Shown: piece by piece, positions 36,084-44,767 of the stretch
Numbering within the stretch: the first letter of the stretch is position 1
Layout of the letters: each line of letters begins with the position of its first letter
Assembly (NCBI GenBank): GCA_913049915.1
Contig: CAJWZC010000022.1
Span: 1-44,767, forward strand
DNA: 44,767 nucleotides
Source of the DNA: an uncultured Colwellia sp.
GTDB lineage: Bacteria; Pseudomonadota; Gammaproteobacteria; Enterobacterales; Alteromonadaceae
Reading direction: 5' to 3'
Program-made: the position numbers and the translations under genes
The notes under the pieces: generated by a model
Databases searched by the model: none
What the model was told of the DNA's origin: nothing
What the model saw: the letters and a program-made list of their open reading frames with translations, nothing else

Positions 36084-37217
36084 ATGTCAAAACGTGATTA
36101 TTATGAAACCTTAGGTGTTACCCAAGATGCCTCTGAGAAAGAAGTAAAAAAAGCTTATAAAAAGTTAGCAATGAAGTATCACCCAGATCGTACTCAAGGT
36201 GATAAATCTAAAGAAGAAACGTTTAAAGAAGTTAAAGAGGCTTACGAGATCCTTAATGACGACCAAAAACGTGCTGCTTACGACCAATATGGTCATGCTG
36301 CTTTTGAACAAGGTGGTCAAGGTGGTGGCGGTGGCCAAGGTGGTGGTTTTGGTCAAGACTTCGGCGATATATTCGGGGATATTTTTGGTGGTGGTGGCGG
36401 TGGTCGTGGACGTCAGCGTCAGCAACGTGGTAGTGATTTACGTTACAACGTAGAGTTATCACTTGAAGATGCGGTTAAGGGTAAAAGCTTAGAGATTAAA
36501 GTACCTACCTATGTAAGTTGTGAACCTTGTGACGGCTCCGGTGCTAAGCCAGGTACTTCAGCTAAAACCTGTAGTACTTGTCATGGCCATGGCCAAGTTC
36601 AAATGCGTCAAGGCTTATTCGCAGTTCAGCAAACCTGTCCTACTTGTAGTGGTAAAGGTAAGGTTATTAGCGATAAGTGTACTCCATGTCGTGGTCAAGG
36701 ACGTGTTGAGAAAACTAAAACGTTATCAGTTAAAGTTCCTGCGGGCGTTGATACCGGCGATAGAATTCGTTTATCTGGTGAAGGTGAAGCTGGCGAACAT
36801 GGCGCAGGTGCCGGTGACTTATATGTACAAGTAAACGTACGTGATCATGATGTTTTTGTCCGTGACGAAAACCACTTGTATTGTGAAGTGCCTATTAGCT
36901 TTGTTACTGCAGCCTTAGGTGGTGATATTGAAGTACCAACGCTAAGTGGTAAAGTTAAGCTAAAAATTCCTAAAGAAACACAAACGGGTAAAATGTTCCG
37001 TTTACGTGGTAAAGGGGTGAAGTCAGTACGTAGTTCTACTACCGGTGATTTAATGTGCAAAGTTGTTCTTGAAACACCAGTGAACTTATCAGGCGATCAA
37101 GCTGACTTATTACGTCAACTTGAAGAAAAAATGGCGAGTAGTAATAAAAAGCATAGTCCTAAAGAAACTGGATTTTTTAACGATGTTAAAAAGTTTTTTG
37201 ATGACCTGAAAAGCTAA
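36084..37217 (+). CDS. dnaJ: Chaperone DnaJ (Hsp40)
   Basis: A 377-residue co-chaperone that stimulates the ATPase of DnaK and delivers substrates. J domain at residues 1-70 with H-P-D in K-Y-H-P-D-R near 33-35; a glycine/phenylalanine-rich stretch at about 76-112; four zinc-binding repeats [24 protein letters not shown] and C-T-P-C-R-G-Q-G between about 146 and 210; then the two beta-sandwich substrate domains. All parts are complete, so this is a type I DnaJ. The ribosome binding site is weak. Many spurious frames on both strands arise from the glycine-rich region. Confidence 0.97.
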   Translation: MSKRDYYETLGVTQDASEKEVKKAYKKLAMKYHPDRTQGDKSKEETFKEVKEAYEILNDDQKRAAYDQYGHAAFEQGGQGGGGGQGGGFGQDFGDIFGDIFGGGGGGRGRQRQQRGSDLRYNVELSLEDAVKGKSLEIKVPTYVSCEPCDGSGAKPGTSAKTCSTCHGHGQVQMRQGLFAVQQTCPTCSGKGKVISDKCTPCRGQGRVEKTKTLSVKVPAGVDTGDRIRLSGEGEAGEHGAGAGDLYVQVNVRDHDVFVRDENHLYCEVPISFVTAALGGDIEVPTLSGKVKLKIPKETQTGKMFRLRGKGVKSVRSSTTGDLMCKVVLETPVNLSGDQADLLRQLEEKMASSNKKHSPKETGFFNDVKKFFDDLKS

Positions 37218-37242
37218 CAACTTAGCTGTAGAGTCTGCAAAT

Positions 37243-37281
37243 AAAAATCCCGCGTTATGTCACAATAACAGCGGGATTTTT
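37243..37281. terminator. Bidirectional terminator between dnaJ and the Lrp-type gene
   Basis: AAAAATCCCGCGTTAT pairs with ATAACAGCGGGATTTTT (one mismatch) around a short loop, with A and T runs on both sides, serving both converging genes. Confidence 0.88.
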
Positions 37282-37329
37282 ATTGATTAACTAGCATGTT
37301 ATGTATTAACCGCTTGTAATTATCAACGG

Positions 37330-37797
37330 TTACTCGTCGAAGTTAGGTAAAATCCCACTACGACTGTGTTCAAAAATCAGTGAGGTTTCTACCGTGGTAA
37401 CTGCTTCACGAGAGGTGATGTTTTTAAAGACAAATTGACGTAAATGCTCACTGTCTTTTACTGACATATGGATATAGTAGTCATAACTGCCACCCATATG
37501 ATAAAGATTTAATATTTCAGGGAACATCAGTAAATCATCGCGCAGGTTGTTTACAATTTCCTCTGAATAGGGCTGTAAACGTATAGCTGCTATTGCTTCT
37601 ATATTACCGCCGATAGTTTTTAAGTTTACATCGATAAAAGCGCCTTTAATAACACCACTTTGCTTTAAGCGTTTTACCCGCTCTAAACAAGTAGAAGGAG
37701 CAATACCTATTTTGGCTGCTAGTTCTTTATTTGTAATATCTGCATCATCATAAAGTATGGTTAATACCTGTAAATCGATGCTATCGAGCTTCTTCAT
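37330..37797 (-). CDS. Lrp/AsnC-family transcriptional regulator
   Basis: A 155-residue regulator. The N-terminal helix-turn-helix (L-D-S-I-D-L-Q-V-L-T-I-L near residue 4; N-K-E-L-A-A-K-I-G-I-A-P-S-T-C-L-E-R-V-K near 23) is followed by G-V-I-K-G-A-F-I-D-V-N and a C-terminal RAM/AsnC ligand domain (about 65-145) with G-S-Y-D-Y-Y-I-H near 104. The group usually senses amino acids and forms octamers. It is divergent from the Mrp operon, whose promoter lies in the shared 348-base gap, so control of that operon is possible but unproven. Confidence 0.88.
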   Translation of the reverse strand: MKKLDSIDLQVLTILYDDADITNKELAAKIGIAPSTCLERVKRLKQSGVIKGAFIDVNLKTIGGNIEAIAAIRLQPYSEEIVNNLRDDLLMFPEILNLYHMGGSYDYYIHMSVKDSEHLRQFVFKNITSREAVTTVETSLIFEHSRSGILPNFDE

Positions 37798-38145
37798 TGG
37801 TTACCTATAAACTAATTACTGCTTTATTAACCTAAATACTACACTTAATAGGGGTAGTGAGACCAGTATTATAGTGCTTATTTTGAATTTTTGACGTAAA
37901 TACTTCAATTATCCGAATTTGATTTAGTTTTATGTTGATTTTTATGATGTTTATCGTGAAAAAAGCGTTACAAATATTCACAGTGATAATGTTTGCTAGT
38001 GGCATGTTATTTGACATATTATGCCTATATTCAAGTCACATTCGAAATGTATTGAATTTTAATAGGATAATGCAGTTTGAAGTCGTTTGGTTAATATCTC
38101 ACTATATCCTTATTTCTCCTTATAAAAATAAAAAAGGTATACGCT
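37798..38145. other. Divergent promoter region of the Lrp-type gene and mrp operon
   Basis: A 348-base AT-rich gap. An open frame from 37932 that overlaps the mrpA start encodes a hydrophobic peptide without a ribosome binding site or family; I do not count it as a gene. A TTGACA hexamer occurs at 38011 but has no good -10 at the right distance. Confidence 0.4.
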
Positions 38146-40938
38146 ATGACTTTGCTTTGGATACCCCTGTTATCCTTACTTGGCAGTATTATTTCTTCAA
38201 TGACGGGTAAATTAACACGTAATCAAGCGACTAGTTTGACGATGTTAATGCCGATCATCGCATTATGTATGACGATTAGCTTAGCGCCAGCGGTATTCTC
38301 TGGCGACGTTATTCGTGACACTTTTTCGTGGGTCCCTTTACTTGGTATCGATATCGCCTTTCGTTTAGATGGCTTAGCTCTGCTGTTTGTTTTTATGATT
38401 TTAGGTATTGGTATATTAGTTATCTTCTATGCCCGTTATTACCTCAGTAGTAATGATTCGATGCCTAAGCTTTATGCTTATTTGATGTTATTTATGACCG
38501 CAATGCTTGGTCTTGTTATGTCAAATAATATTATCCAGCTGTGGTTTTTTTGGGAGCTGACTAGTATTAGTTCGTTTTTATTAATTAGCTATTGGTGGCA
38601 TAAACCCGAAGCACGTAAAGGCGCCATAATGTCCTTAACTGTCACGGGTGGTGGTGGTCTAGCATTACTTGCTGGCTTACTTTTATTAGGAAATATCGTT
38701 GGTAGTTATAATTTAGATATTATTTTAGCTAGTAAAGAAATTATTCAAGCCCATGATTTATACGAAGTAACCTTAATATTAATTTTACTTGGTGCGTTTA
38801 CTAAGTCAGCCCAGTTTCCTTTTCATTTTTGGTTACCCCATGCAATGGCAGCACCAACGCCGGTAAGTGCTTATCTTCATTCTGCCACTATGGTAAAGGC
38901 GGGCATCTTCTTATTAGCACGTTTTTACCCAGCGTTAGCTGGAACTGATATATGGTTTGTTATTGTCAGTTTAACCGGATTAGTGACCTTATTGTTTGGC
39001 GCTTACGTAGCGTTATTTAAACATGATTTAAAAGGTTTATTAGCTTATTCTACTATTAGTCATTTAGGGTTGATCACCTTATTATTCGGTTTGGATACAA
39101 AGCTTGCGGCAGTAGCTGCTATTTTCCATATCATTAATCACGCAACCTTTAAAGCGTCTTTATTTATGGCTACGGGTATTATCGACCATGAAACTGGTAC
39201 CCGTGACATGCGAAAAATTAACGGTATGTGGCGATTTATGCCTTATACCGCAACGTTAGCGATGGTTGCGGCGGCGTCGATGGCTGGTGTGCCACTATTA
39301 AATGGTTTCTTGTCTAAAGAAATGTTTTTTGCTGAGACACTGCATCAACAATTACTCGGGTCAATGTCTTGGCTTATTCCTGTATTTGCTACTATTGCTG
39401 GTGCTTTAGCTGTGGCTTATTCAGCTCGGTTTATTCATGATGTCTTCTTTAATGGCGATCCTATTGATTTACCTAAACAACCTAGCGAGCCACCTCGTTA
39501 TATGCGCGTGCCAATAGAGATCCTTGTGGCTTTATGTTTAGTTGTAGGAATATTCCCTAACTTTATTGTTAACGATATTTTAAAAGCAGCATCCTTTGCT
39601 GTATTAGGTGGTTATGTACCAGAGTTTGAAGTTGCGTTATGGCATGGTTTTAATCTACCACTATTAATGAGTGGCGTTGCAGTCGCGGGTGGTTTATTAC
39701 TGTATTCACAGCGTCGTCATCTGTTTCAATTTCAAGAGTCATTACCTACTTTAGATGCAAAAATAGTTTTTGATGGCTCCATTGATGCGATTACAAAGTG
39801 GTGCCAAGTTAAGGTAAACGCTATCGAGAATGGCTCATTACAACGCTATTTAATGCTGATATTTGTGGTGGTGTTACTGTTTGCAGGTTGGCCCTTATTT
39901 GAAATGAACCAGTTGGGTGGTCAAAAACAACTCACGCCAATTGATGTTCATAATGCTATGGGCGCGGCGTTGTTAATGGTTGGTGCCATTAGTACTGTGA
40001 TTTGGTATAGCCATCGAGTTGTATCGTTATTGATGCTCTCAGTTGTTGGTTTAATGGTGTCAGTTGCTTTTACTCGATTCTCTGCACCCGATCTAGCCTT
40101 GACCCAATTAACTGTTGAAGTAGTTACCATCATTTTACTGATGCTGGCACTATTTTTCTTACCGCAACACTCACCAAAAGAGTCAAGCTCTTTGCGGGTT
40201 ATACGTGATGTAGGAATCTCTGCTGCTTTGGGTATTGTTGTTGCGAGTATTTGCTATGCCTTAATTACTCGGCCACTTGAGTCTATCTCAGACTTTTTTT
40301 TAGCGAATGCTAAAACAGGTGGTGGTGGCACTAACGTTGTTAATGTTATTTTAGTAGATTTCCGTGGATTTGATACCTTAGGTGAAATTTGTGTACTAGG
40401 GATTGCCGCGTTAGGTATTTATAAATTATTAGTCAACTTACCATTACTGATGCCTACTAGTGATAGTGAAGGGCGTCCCTGGGCGAAAGAGCGTTATCCT
40501 ATTTTATTAGCCAGTATTTCGCAGTCATTACTTCCTTTAGCATTAATGGTGTCATTTTATATCTTTCTACGTGGACACAATCTCCCTGGTGGTGGATTTA
40601 TAGCTGGCTTAGTGACTGCTGTTGCCTTTATTTTACAGTATATAGCTCATGGTTCAGACTGGATTTCGGAGCGACTAACCATTAATTACCGCAAGATTAT
40701 TGCATCTGGTATTGCTATCGCATTATTTACTGGGGTAGGCAGTTGGTTCTTTGACAGGCCTTTTATGACTACGTGGTTTGATTACTTTGATATTCCTTTT
40801 ATTGGTGAAATTGAACTCGCCAGTGCCTTGGTATTTGATTTAGGTGTTTATATTACAGTGGTAGGTGCGACATTAATGATTTTGGCAAGTCTTGGTCGAT
40901 TAACTGTTAATGCGCAGGAAGAAGAGGTGAATGTTTAA
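38146..40938 (+). CDS. mrpA: Na+/H+ antiporter MrpA-MrpB fusion subunit
   Basis: A 930-residue inner-membrane protein that joins two Mrp subunits. Residues 1 to about 500 are a proton-pumping module related to complex I NuoL (conserved L-W-F-F-W-E-L-T-S near 130; [13 protein letters not shown] near 222; H-A-T-F-K-A near 333). About 580-780 are the MrpA C-terminal helices, and from about 800 the MrpB domain begins ([15 protein letters not shown] near 808). In Bacillus these are two proteins of about 800 and 143 residues. AAGG lies 9 bases before the ATG. It exchanges cytoplasmic Na+ for H+, important in sea water and at alkaline pH. Confidence 0.93.
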   Translation: MTLLWIPLLSLLGSIISSMTGKLTRNQATSLTMLMPIIALCMTISLAPAVFSGDVIRDTFSWVPLLGIDIAFRLDGLALLFVFMILGIGILVIFYARYYLSSNDSMPKLYAYLMLFMTAMLGLVMSNNIIQLWFFWELTSISSFLLISYWWHKPEARKGAIMSLTVTGGGGLALLAGLLLLGNIVGSYNLDIILASKEIIQAHDLYEVTLILILLGAFTKSAQFPFHFWLPHAMAAPTPVSAYLHSATMVKAGIFLLARFYPALAGTDIWFVIVSLTGLVTLLFGAYVALFKHDLKGLLAYSTISHLGLITLLFGLDTKLAAVAAIFHIINHATFKASLFMATGIIDHETGTRDMRKINGMWRFMPYTATLAMVAAASMAGVPLLNGFLSKEMFFAETLHQQLLGSMSWLIPVFATIAGALAVAYSARFIHDVFFNGDPIDLPKQPSEPPRYMRVPIEILVALCLVVGIFPNFIVNDILKAASFAVLGGYVPEFEVALWHGFNLPLLMSGVAVAGGLLLYSQRRHLFQFQESLPTLDAKIVFDGSIDAITKWCQVKVNAIENGSLQRYLMLIFVVVLLFAGWPLFEMNQLGGQKQLTPIDVHNAMGAALLMVGAISTVIWYSHRVVSLLMLSVVGLMVSVAFTRFSAPDLALTQLTVEVVTIILLMLALFFLPQHSPKESSSLRVIRDVGISAALGIVVASICYALITRPLESISDFFLANAKTGGGGTNVVNVILVDFRGFDTLGEICVLGIAALGIYKLLVNLPLLMPTSDSEGRPWAKERYPILLASISQSLLPLALMVSFYIFLRGHNLPGGGFIAGLVTAVAFILQYIAHGSDWISERLTINYRKIIASGIAIALFTGVGSWFFDRPFMTTWFDYFDIPFIGEIELASALVFDLGVYITVVGATLMILASLGRLTVNAQEEEVNV

Positions 40939-41285
40939 TGGAATTACTTTACGCATCCTGTGTTGGGCTTTTAGTGTCGTGTGGCGTATTTTTAATACTA
41001 CGTGCTAGAACGTTCACCGTGGTCTTAGGTTTAACTATGCTCTCTTATGCGGTTAATTTATTTTTGTTTTCTTCTGGCAGACTTAGCTTAAATCAGGCAG
41101 CAGTACTTGGTTACAGCTCAGAGTATGCAGATCCACTGCCGCAAGCTTTGGTGTTAACTGCGATTGTTATCGGCTTTGCGATGACTGCTTTTGTGGTTAT
41201 TTTAGCCATTAGAGGGCGGTCAGATTTAGGCAGTGACCATGTAGATGGTAAGCTTCCAGACACTAATAAAAAGGTCAACGCATGA
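40938..41285 (+). CDS. mrpC: Na+/H+ antiporter subunit MrpC
   Basis: A 115-residue membrane protein related to complex I NuoK, with three helices: residues 3-22, about 27-46 (V-L-G-L-T-M-L-S-Y-A-V-N-L) and about 72-95 (A-L-V-L-T-A-I-V-I-G-F-A). The D-P-L-P-Q-A-L-V-L-T-A-I-V-I-G pattern is diagnostic. Its ATG overlaps the mrpAB stop by one base (TAATG), and its own stop overlaps mrpD by four. Confidence 0.93.
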   Translation: MELLYASCVGLLVSCGVFLILRARTFTVVLGLTMLSYAVNLFLFSSGRLSLNQAAVLGYSSEYADPLPQALVLTAIVIGFAMTAFVVILAIRGRSDLGSDHVDGKLPDTNKKVNA

Positions 41286-42799
41286 TCCAGAATTTGACAT
41301 TTTTACCTGTTTTATTACCTATGTTGGCAGGTATTATTTTATTAATGCCACCTTTGGGTAGTAAAATAACTAGAAGAAGAATTACTTCTGTTGTATTCAG
41401 TGCTATTACCTTTTTAGCTTCAGTGGCTTTATTACTGAAAGTGCAAGCCGACGGTATGCAAGTTTATGCCATCGGCGACTGGAGTGCGCCTTTTGGTATT
41501 GTGCTTGTAGCCGACCCATTATCTACATTACTGGTTTGTTTAACCACGTTACTTGGTTTTGCCTGTACTTTATATGCAAGTGCGGGAGATGATGAAAAAG
41601 GTAGCTTTTTTCACCCATTAGTTCACTTTTTAATTTTGGGGGTCAACGGCGCATTTTTAACGGGTGATGTTTTTAATCTATTTGTATTTTTCGAAGTATT
41701 GTTGATAGCCTCGTACTCATTGTTAATGCACGGTGGAGACAAAAAAAACACCCGTGCTGCTTTACACTATGTGATTTTGAATCTTGTGGGTTCTGCTGTT
41801 TTCTTGATTGCTTTAGGTGTGCTATATGGTGTGCTAGGTACACTGAATATGGCTGATATGGCCCAAAAAGTAGCACTTCTACAAGGTGACGATGTTTACC
41901 TGGCTAAAATAGGTGGCTTGTTGTTACTGGTGGTGTTTGCTTTAAAAGGTGCTTTGTTACCGCTACATTTATGGTTACCCAATACTTATTCTACTGCGAT
42001 GCCCGTTGTCGCTGCGTTGTTTGCGATTATGACTAAAGTAGGTGTTTACTCAATGATGCGTGTTTATACACTAATTTTTGGCGATGAAGCAGGTGAATTG
42101 AGTCATATGGCGCAAAATTGGTTGTGGTGGTTAGCACTGGCTACTATTGCTTTGGGCGTAATGGGTGTTTTAGCAAGTAAAGATTTAAGAAAATTAACAG
42201 CTAATTTAGTTATTGTCTCGGTCGGAACTCTCGTTGCACTCGTTGCGGTACAGAGTATCGAAGCCAGCTCAGCAGCTATTTATTATTTAGTTCATTCAAC
42301 CTTGGTTACCGCTGCACTCTTCATCTTAGCTGATTTAATCGGTCGTCAACGTGGTAATGTTGTAGACAGTATTATAGCCGGTCCACCAGTCTCTCAGCCG
42401 AGGTTACTTGGGCTTTGTTTTTTGATTGCAGGTATAGCTGTAATAGGTATGCCGCCACTGTCTGGCTTTATTGGTAAAGTGTGGCTGCTTAAAGCTACAT
42501 TAAATGCTGAATATACCATCGTGTTTTGGCTACTCTATTTATTGGCAAGTCTAGCGATAATGGTAGGCGTAACTAAAGCAGGAAGTACGATATTCTGGCA
42601 TCATCAAGATAAGGTAACAGAAGTTTTTGAGCAAACACGTGTGCATCCCGCGCAGTTAGTGGCATTACTTATTCTTGTTTCGAGCGCGCCATTAATGACT
42701 ATTTTTTCCGGACCCTTAAGTGAGTATGCCCTTGGCGCAGCTATTCAGTTACATGATTTTAATAATAATATTAACGTTATTCTTTCAGGGGGCAAGTAA
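41282..42799 (+). CDS. mrpD: Na+/H+ antiporter subunit MrpD
   Basis: A 505-residue membrane protein of the NuoM/NuoN type, the second antiporter-like channel of the complex. Conserved parts: L-F-V-F-F-E-V-L-L-I-A-S-Y near residue 136 with the key glutamate, L-K-G-A-L-L-P-L-H-L-W-L-P near 222, and G-M-P-P-L-S-G-F-I-G-K near 390. About fourteen helices. The ATGA overlap with mrpC and the TAATG overlap with mrpE indicate translational coupling. Confidence 0.94.
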   Translation: MIQNLTFLPVLLPMLAGIILLMPPLGSKITRRRITSVVFSAITFLASVALLLKVQADGMQVYAIGDWSAPFGIVLVADPLSTLLVCLTTLLGFACTLYASAGDDEKGSFFHPLVHFLILGVNGAFLTGDVFNLFVFFEVLLIASYSLLMHGGDKKNTRAALHYVILNLVGSAVFLIALGVLYGVLGTLNMADMAQKVALLQGDDVYLAKIGGLLLLVVFALKGALLPLHLWLPNTYSTAMPVVAALFAIMTKVGVYSMMRVYTLIFGDEAGELSHMAQNWLWWLALATIALGVMGVLASKDLRKLTANLVIVSVGTLVALVAVQSIEASSAAIYYLVHSTLVTAALFILADLIGRQRGNVVDSIIAGPPVSQPRLLGLCFLIAGIAVIGMPPLSGFIGKVWLLKATLNAEYTIVFWLLYLLASLAIMVGVTKAGSTIFWHHQDKVTEVFEQTRVHPAQLVALLILVSSAPLMTIFSGPLSEYALGAAIQLHDFNNNINVILSGGK

Positions 42800-43335
42800 T
42801 GCGATTAGAAGCAAAGTTTAAGTGGTTACCGACACCTTTAAGAAGTCTTTTATTATTTATTGTATGGTTATTATTGAATAACAGCCTATCAGCTGGTCAT
42901 ATTGTGTTGGCGGTTATTTTAGCTATCGTGATCCCTTTAGCGACTAGCCTCTTTAGAACTAAACAGCCGTTAATTTTAAAGCCAGGTCTAGCGTTACGTC
43001 ATTTAATGTTGGTTTTATATGACATCATTACGGCGAATGTCCAAGTTGCTATTTTGATATTAGGGCCGAATAAAAACCTAAACCCAGGATTTGTTAAGGT
43101 ACCACTTGATTTAACGCATAGTCTGCCAATTACTATTTTGGCGAGTACAGTGTCATTAACACCCGGAACAGTGAGTGCTGAAGTGTATCCTTGGGGGGAG
43201 TCTTTAACTGAAGGTGAAGAACCAGAAGAGCGGTTTTTATTGATACATGTGTTAAATCTTGAAGATGAACAGGCCTTAATAAACACAATTAAGCAGCGTT
43301 ATGAAGCGCCTCTTAAGGAGATATTTCAATGCTAG
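42799..43335 (+). CDS. mrpE: Na+/H+ antiporter subunit MrpE
   Basis: A 178-residue protein with two or three N-terminal membrane helices (to about residue 60) and a cytoplasmic domain. Diagnostic segment: L-T-H-S-L-P-I-T-I-L-A-S-T-V-S-L-T-P-G-T near residues 107-126. MrpE helps assembly or stability of the complex. Its 3' end overlaps mrpF by 7 bases. Confidence 0.92.
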   Translation: MRLEAKFKWLPTPLRSLLLFIVWLLLNNSLSAGHIVLAVILAIVIPLATSLFRTKQPLILKPGLALRHLMLVLYDIITANVQVAILILGPNKNLNPGFVKVPLDLTHSLPITILASTVSLTPGTVSAEVYPWGESLTEGEEPEERFLLIHVLNLEDEQALINTIKQRYEAPLKEIFQC

Positions 43336-43598
43336 AAACGGTAATTTTAATTGTCTTTGCAATAATAGGGTTATCATTATTATTGAATGTATGGCGCTTA
43401 TTGATAGGTCCTTCTGTACCCGACAGGATACTTGCCCTCGATACTATGTATATCAATACCATTGCATTGATCATTTTGTACGGTATGAGTTTGGGTACTG
43501 AATTATATTTTGAAGCGGCACTGTTAATCGCTATGTTGGGCTTTGTAAGTACTGTTGCGGTATGTAAGTACTTGCTACGTGGCGATATTATAGAATAG
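43329..43598 (+). CDS. mrpF: Na+/H+ antiporter subunit MrpF
   Basis: An 89-residue membrane protein with three helices. The motif L-L-I-G-P-S-V-P-D-R-I-L-A-L-D near residues 25-40 is typical of MrpF/MnhF. An AAGGAG site inside the end of mrpE drives it. Confidence 0.93.
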   Translation: MLETVILIVFAIIGLSLLLNVWRLLIGPSVPDRILALDTMYINTIALIILYGMSLGTELYFEAALLIAMLGFVSTVAVCKYLLRGDIIE

Positions 43599-43610
43599 GG
43601 GGAGAAAATT

Positions 43611-43943
43611 ATGATTGAATGGATTATTTCAATACTATTATTAATTGGTGGTTCTTTTGTACTTGTTGGCTCTATTGGTTTAGTGAAAATGCCTGATTTT
43701 TATATGCGTCTTCACGGTCCAACTAAAGCAACAACACTAGGAATGGCATCGTTGTTAACTGCTGCTATGATATTTTTTAGTACTACACAAACTGGATTGA
43801 GTGTAAAAGAAATACTTATCTCGTTATTTTTATTACTAACGGCACCAGTCAGTGCATATATGATGATTAAATCGGCCATTCATCATAAGCTTGATAGTAT
43901 AGAGCGTACCAAAGGCAAAGATAATATTGAAGATGATGTTTAA
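43611..43943 (+). CDS. mrpG: Na+/H+ antiporter subunit MrpG
   Basis: A 110-residue membrane protein with three helices and a charged C-terminal tail. The motif G-L-V-K-M-P-D-F-Y-M-R-L-H-G-P-T-K-A near residues 24-41 identifies it. It starts 12 bases after mrpF with GGGGGAG before the ATG and is the last gene of the operon, followed by a strong terminator. Confidence 0.93.
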   Translation: MIEWIISILLLIGGSFVLVGSIGLVKMPDFYMRLHGPTKATTLGMASLLTAAMIFFSTTQTGLSVKEILISLFLLLTAPVSAYMMIKSAIHHKLDSIERTKGKDNIEDDV

Positions 43944-43969
43944 TACATTACTAACATTTACTCGAATAT

Positions 43970-44007
43970 AAAAAATCCCTAACGATTTTAATCGTTAGGG
44001 ATTTTTT
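43970..44007. terminator. Terminator of the mrp operon
   Basis: Perfect hairpin AAAAAATCCCTAACGAT / ATCGTTAGGGATTTTTT with a 4-base loop, 27 bases after mrpG. It could act in both directions. Confidence 0.9.
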
Positions 44008-44044
44008 ATAGCTAGTGTTGGCCAAAGTCTAGATTTATATTCGG

Positions 44045-44332
44045 CTAACCTTCTATTAAATAATACTTAGAAATTATTGTTACTTCATTTGAACAAGCTG
44101 ATGTTGTGTCACACACTTGGTATATGAATTGGCTAGCTTCAGTTCGACGTTCACGTTCACGGTAAATACCAGCATTTTTAACGGTATCAATTTTTATACC
44201 ATTACGGAAGATATCTACCATCTCTGTAGATGTACCATCCCAAGTAATATCAACACGTAAGCGACCTAAACGAGATTTATAGGCACTTTTAACTATTGCT
44301 TCAATGATAGTTGATGAAACACTTATCATCAT
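44045..44332 (-). pseudogene. Remnant of the C-terminal domain of a secreted enzyme, fused to regulator debris
   Basis: A 95-codon frame. From about residue 24 it reads R-V-D-I-T-W-D-G-T-S-T-E-M-V-D-I-F-R-N-G-I-K-I, then Y-Q-V-C-D-T-T-S-A-C-S-N-E-V-T. This is the short fibronectin-III-like repeat found at the C-terminus of many secreted serine proteases and other exoenzymes of Alteromonadales (pattern D-L-T-W-x-G, V-D-I-Y-R-N-G, Y-T-Y-Q-V-C, C-S-N). The enzyme domain itself is absent. The first ~20 codons appear to come from the helix-turn-helix of the neighbouring broken CsgD-like gene. There is no signal peptide or ribosome binding site, so expression is unlikely. Confidence 0.55.
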
Positions 44333-44363
44333 AGTTTCGCTACTACTTAAACCCTCACTATCA

Positions 44364-44767
44364 GCGTAACTTCATATTTTCTCGTCGTGTAAGATTAGGT
44401 AAGTTTATTACCAGCTAAATTGGATAGCCATGGAGTCGGTTTGATCTGTTATCTTTAATAAGAAGATCATTTAATGCACTATCCATTGTTTCTCGTTTAA
44501 ACCATAGCTCATTTTTTTGTAACCTTGAGATACCACGCAAGATTATATCAAGGCCTTCATTAAGATAGAAAATACCAGTAGGACCTTATAATAACCGTTG
44601 TTTCTCATCGTATTTATTCTTTTTAGCATTAAAAAATACAGTACGTACATTACATACGTTTATCGCTCTGACTATTAGCACGTAATTCCGTAAAAAAGTG
44701 CTAAATAGTTTCACCGTTCACTTTATCGTAACGTTTCACTTGAGCGGCTGCTAAGTCATTTAAATTA
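44364..44767 (-). pseudogene. Broken CsgD/VpsT-type response regulator gene (partial)
   Basis: One minus-strand frame from 44642 down to 44364 reads V-F-F-N-A-K-K-N-K-Y-D-E, a TAA (44586-44588), G-P-T-G-I-F-Y-L-N-E-G-L-D-I-I-L-R-G and E-L-W-F-K-R-E-T, a TAG (44415-44417), then N-L-T-R-R-E. This is the linker and start of the LuxR helix-turn-helix of CsgD/VpsT-like regulators (N-x-P or N-A-K, G-V-F-Y, L-T-x-R-E). After a stop a shifted frame gives G-L-S-S-S-E and I-S-V-S-S-T, like the rest of the helix-turn-helix. Upstream, H-F-F-T-E-L-R-A-N in another frame fits the receiver end. It continues past the window. Family call is by pattern only. Confidence 0.5.

Noticed and set aside
36165-36462. 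Several overlapping open frames on both strands inside dnaJ
   Set aside because: They lie in the glycine-rich region of dnaJ, whose repetitive codons keep other frames open; the products are low-complexity and match nothing.
37932-38210. 92-codon hydrophobic open frame overlapping the mrpA start
   Set aside because: No ribosome binding site, AT-rich random hydrophobicity, and it overlaps mrpA out of frame by 65 bases.

Overview
The window reads as a chromosomal segment of a low-GC marine gammaproteobacterium, most likely a member of the Alteromonadales close to Colwellia. This is inferred from the AT-rich composition, the protein types, and the conserved smpB/ratA-rnfH/bamE/recN/nadK/grpE neighbourhood. 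No phage, plasmid, IS element or CRISPR array is visible. It is mostly housekeeping DNA, with an unusual number of decayed genes in the gaps.

Positions 1-9.5 kb: the 5' end of a lipoprotein gene, a secreted DUF2141 protein, a DesK/NarL-type two-component pair, the XPD-like helicase YoaA, a GcvR-type ACT protein, a PilZ protein, the ABC-F translation factor EttA and a GAF hybrid histidine kinase. The kinase is bracketed by ettA and a decayed second copy of the ettA 5' end. Positions 10-17 kb: a DUF481 outer-membrane protein, then the central-carbon cluster tkt-epd-pgk-fba on the minus strand. Positions 17-22 kb: a membrane CHASE kinase-like protein that has lost its catalytic residues, a 45-aa secreted peptide, tRNA-Arg(CCU), a gene-poor stretch with a broken coiled-coil gene, and a membrane-anchored FKBP.

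Positions 22-26 kb: a CIO-type cytochrome bd oxidase (cydAB) behind a GbsR/MarR-type regulator. That regulator has a perfect FNR half-site palindrome and a second dyad upstream. A phosphoribosyltransferase gene follows. Positions 26-33 kb: tmRNA (ssrA) and smpB, then ratA-rnfH, bamE, recN (with a LexA box), nadK and grpE. Positions 33-37 kb: a broken TlpA-like thioredoxin gene, dnaK and dnaJ, then an Lrp-type regulator. grpE and dnaK each carry a good sigma-32 promoter.

Positions 38-44 kb: a complete seven-function Mrp Na+/H+ antiporter operon with mrpA and mrpB fused, in tightly overlapping order. The last 0.8 kb is debris: a C-terminal domain of a secreted enzyme joined to a multiply broken CsgD/VpsT-type regulator gene on the minus strand. 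The most interesting signals are regulatory (FNR plus dyad at cydAB; SOS operator at recN; an orphan plus-strand terminator near ssrA) and evolutionary (kinase bracketed by a duplicated ettA end; a pseudokinase; at least three multi-lesion pseudogenes).
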